Source: Archangium violaceum Cb vi76
GTDB lineage: Bacteria; Myxococcota; Myxococcia; Myxococcales; Myxococcaceae
Direction of reading: 5' to 3'
Assembly: GCF_000733295.1 (NCBI RefSeq)
Contig: NZ_JPMI01000035.1
Span: 1-64,000, forward strand
Length of the DNA stretch: 64,000 nt
Position 1 is the stretch's first letter, and every line of letters starts with the position of its first letter. Positions 62,499 to 64,000 of the stretch are shown piece after piece. Made by a program: the position numbers and the translations under genes. The notes beneath the pieces were generated by a model. That model saw only the letters and a program-made list of their open reading frames with translations, was not told the origin of the DNA and made no database searches.

Positions 62499-63788
62499 AT
62501 GTTGCCGGACACCCCCGTTGAATTGACGATCGATCGGCTCGGGCAACTCGGAGAGGGAGTGGGCTCGTACGAGGGCCGCACCGTCTTCGTGCCCGGCACC
62601 TTCCCCGGCGAGCGCGTACGCGTGCGTCTGGAGCAGGAAGGCAAGGTGGTGCGCGGCCACCTGCTCGGCGACGTGCTGGCCCCCAGTCCGGACCGGCGGC
62701 GTTCGCCCTGTGGCCTGAGCGCGCGGTGTGGCGGGTGCGACTGGCTGGAGTTGTCCGAGTCGGCCCAGCGTGCCGCGAAGCAGGAGATCGTCCTCTCCGC
62801 CCTGGAGCACCTGGGCCGGCTGAAGCGGGACGGCTTCTCGGTGCGGCCCCTGTTGATCGCGCCCACGGAGTTCGGCTACCGGCGGCGGGCGGTGCTGCAC
62901 TTCCTCAAGGACGAACTGGCCTACTTCGGACGGCGGAGCCATGACCGGGTGCCGGTGGACGAGTGCGGTGCGCTGGTGCCGGTGCTCGCCGGGCTGCCGG
63001 GGAAGCTGGGGCCGCTGCTCAAGCCGGTGTCCCGGGACGCGGAGGAGGTGCACCTGCTGGCCGAGGGTGGCAAGGCGGCCTTCGCGGTGATGTTGAAGGG
63101 GCAGGCGACGCCCCGGCATGTGGAGGCGTGCGACAAGGCGGTGCGCGCGCTGCGGCTGGAGGGGGCGGTGCTGGTGCCGAAGGAGGGCTCGCCGCGCATC
63201 ATCGGCAAGCCGGTGCTGCGCTCGCTGTCGCCGCTGCGGCCCGAGGTGCCGCTGTACCTGCGCCCGGACGCCTTCTCCCAGGCGCATGCGGAGGCCAACG
63301 TGGGCCTGGTGACCTCGGCGGTGTACGAGCTGGCCCCGCGCGAGTCGGATGCGGTATTGGAGTTGTACTCGGGCAACGGCAACTTCACGTTCCCGTTGGC
63401 GGCGAGCGCGGCATCGGTGTTGGGGGTGGAGTCCTCTCCGGCCTCGGTGGAGTTGGCGCAGCGGAGCGCGCGGGAGGGTGGGGTGGCCAATGTGCGGTTC
63501 CACCAGGGCGATGCCCGGAAGGTGTGCGAGGGCCTCATCCGCGAGGGGAAGCGGTTCGACCTCGCGCTGGCGGATCCTCCACGGACGGGGGCGCCAGGGC
63601 TCGCCCGGTGGCTCAAGGCCCTGGGGGTGAGGCGGGTGGTGTACGTGGCGTGTGATCCGGGCTCCCTGGCCCGGGACGCGGCGGGATTGGTCGAGGCGGG
63701 TTACAAGCCGCTGGCGCTCCAGGTGGTGGACATGTTCCCCCAGACGCACCACGTGGAGTCCGTGATGTCTTTCGAGCTGCCCGCCTAG
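62499..63788 (+). CDS. 23S rRNA (uracil)-methyltransferase of the TrmA/RumA (RlmD-like) family
   Basis: A 429-residue SAM-dependent 5-methyluridine methyltransferase. N-terminal TRAM domain ([20 protein letters not shown], about 5-60). A 4Fe-4S site: C in [17 protein letters not shown] with the fourth Cys near [10 protein letters not shown]. Central region, then SAM motif [20 protein letters not shown], acidic DPPRTGAPG and the catalytic Cys in [17 protein letters not shown], ending with [20 protein letters not shown], the TrmA-family terminal motif. Exact target uridine (RlmC, RlmD or other) is not resolved. Alone between operon and queD, 15 bases from queD start. Confidence 0.9.
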   Translation: MLPDTPVELTIDRLGQLGEGVGSYEGRTVFVPGTFPGERVRVRLEQEGKVVRGHLLGDVLAPSPDRRRSPCGLSARCGGCDWLELSESAQRAAKQEIVLSALEHLGRLKRDGFSVRPLLIAPTEFGYRRRAVLHFLKDELAYFGRRSHDRVPVDECGALVPVLAGLPGKLGPLLKPVSRDAEEVHLLAEGGKAAFAVMLKGQATPRHVEACDKAVRALRLEGAVLVPKEGSPRIIGKPVLRSLSPLRPEVPLYLRPDAFSQAHAEANVGLVTSAVYELAPRESDAVLELYSGNGNFTFPLAASAASVLGVESSPASVELAQRSAREGGVANVRFHQGDARKVCEGLIREGKRFDLALADPPRTGAPGLARWLKALGVRRVVYVACDPGSLARDAAGLVEAGYKPLALQVVDMFPQTHHVESVMSFELPA

Positions 63789-63814
63789 GTGCCGGCGGCT
63801 CTCAGGAGTTTGTT

Positions 63815-64000
63815 TTGGAGATCTTCAAGGAGTTCACCTTCGAGGCGGCCCATCGCCTCCCCAATGTGCCCCCGGGACACAAGTGCGCCCGGCTGCATGG
63901 CCACTCCTACCGCGTGACCCTGCATGTACAGGGCCCGGTGGGCGCGGACTCGGGTTGGGTGATGGACTTCGCCGACCTCACCGAGGCCTTCAAGCCGCTG
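63815..64000 (+). CDS. queD: 6-carboxytetrahydropterin synthase QueD (partial)
   Basis: The start is TTG 63815 with AGGAG six bases upstream; the gene runs off the right edge after 62 codons. [37 protein letters not shown] and [15 protein letters not shown] are the QueD signature: Cys in KCARLHGH, the zinc-binding His in FEAAHRL and HGH, and the Asp in MDFADL. It makes 6-carboxytetrahydropterin for queuosine. Neighbours beyond the window (queC, queE) unseen. Confidence 0.93.
   Translation, partial: MEIFKEFTFEAAHRLPNVPPGHKCARLHGHSYRVTLHVQGPVGADSGWVMDFADLTEAFKPL

Overview
The window looks like chromosomal DNA of a myxobacterium, probably Cystobacterineae (Archangium/Cystobacter/Myxococcus relatives). 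Reasons seen in the sequence: very high GC with strong third-position bias, a SitA-like toxin lipoprotein remnant (a family described from Myxococcus outer-membrane exchange), an AgmX/PglI-domain protein, sigma54 control, and many secreted or membrane proteins of unknown function. No rRNA, complete tRNA, CRISPR array, prophage, transposase or biosynthetic gene cluster is visible. About 60 genes are supported; most other long ORFs are antisense shadows caused by high GC.

Layout. 1-5.8 kb: the end of a DUF5995 gene, then a four-gene ABC exporter module (ATPase, GldF-like permease, GldG-family protein, DUF4340 protein). 5.9-7.2 kb: a decayed SitA-type toxin with an intact DUF2019 putative immunity gene. 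7.3-14.8 kb: membrane-fused spermidine-synthase homologue, methyltransferase, zinc-ribbon membrane protein, secreted proteins, and a pesticin-type muramidase. 14.83-15.2 kb: a dense divergent control region (sigma70 promoter with a dyad on one side; a sigma54 promoter with three phased TGACGCGTCA sites on the other). 15.2-25.6 kb: small AidA/PixA-like protein, PQQ sugar dehydrogenase, orphan histidine kinase, DUF4256, a METTL25-like methyltransferase, a TrkH/TrkA potassium pair, and tRNA-3'-end-derived repeats. 25.7-30.4 kb: MarR-controlled RND efflux operon. 30.5-34 kb: molybdenum hydroxylase operon with its own cytochrome c. 34-40.3 kb: HU-type protein, then a Tad-like pseudopilin operon that includes an unusual eight-cysteine peptide. 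40.4-50.5 kb: GuaB1-type IMPDH-family enzyme, second ABC exporter, desaturase, zincin-like protein with an altered active site, SppA, zinc-ribbon protein. 50.6-62.4 kb: Mrp/ApbC, then a short-chain acyl-CoA/acetoacetate cluster (hydroxybutyryl-CoA dehydrogenase, crotonase, two acyl-CoA dehydrogenases, thiolase, CoA transferase) wrapped around rpsA. 62.5-64 kb: a TrmA/RumA-type RNA methyltransferase and the start of queD.

How the genes work together. The acyl-CoA cluster forms a coherent beta-oxidation/ketone-body route: acyl-CoA dehydrogenase, hydratase, 3-hydroxyacyl-CoA dehydrogenase, thiolase, and acetoacetate activation by CoA transferase. Its intergenic gaps carry REP/MITE-like palindromes. 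The pseudopilin operon lacks ATPase, platform and secretin genes, so it must work with components encoded elsewhere. The strongest leads are the divergent muramidase/AidA-like control region, the inactivated SitA toxin with retained immunity, the disulfide-hairpin peptide in the pseudopilin operon, and the dispersed tRNA-3'-end repeats.
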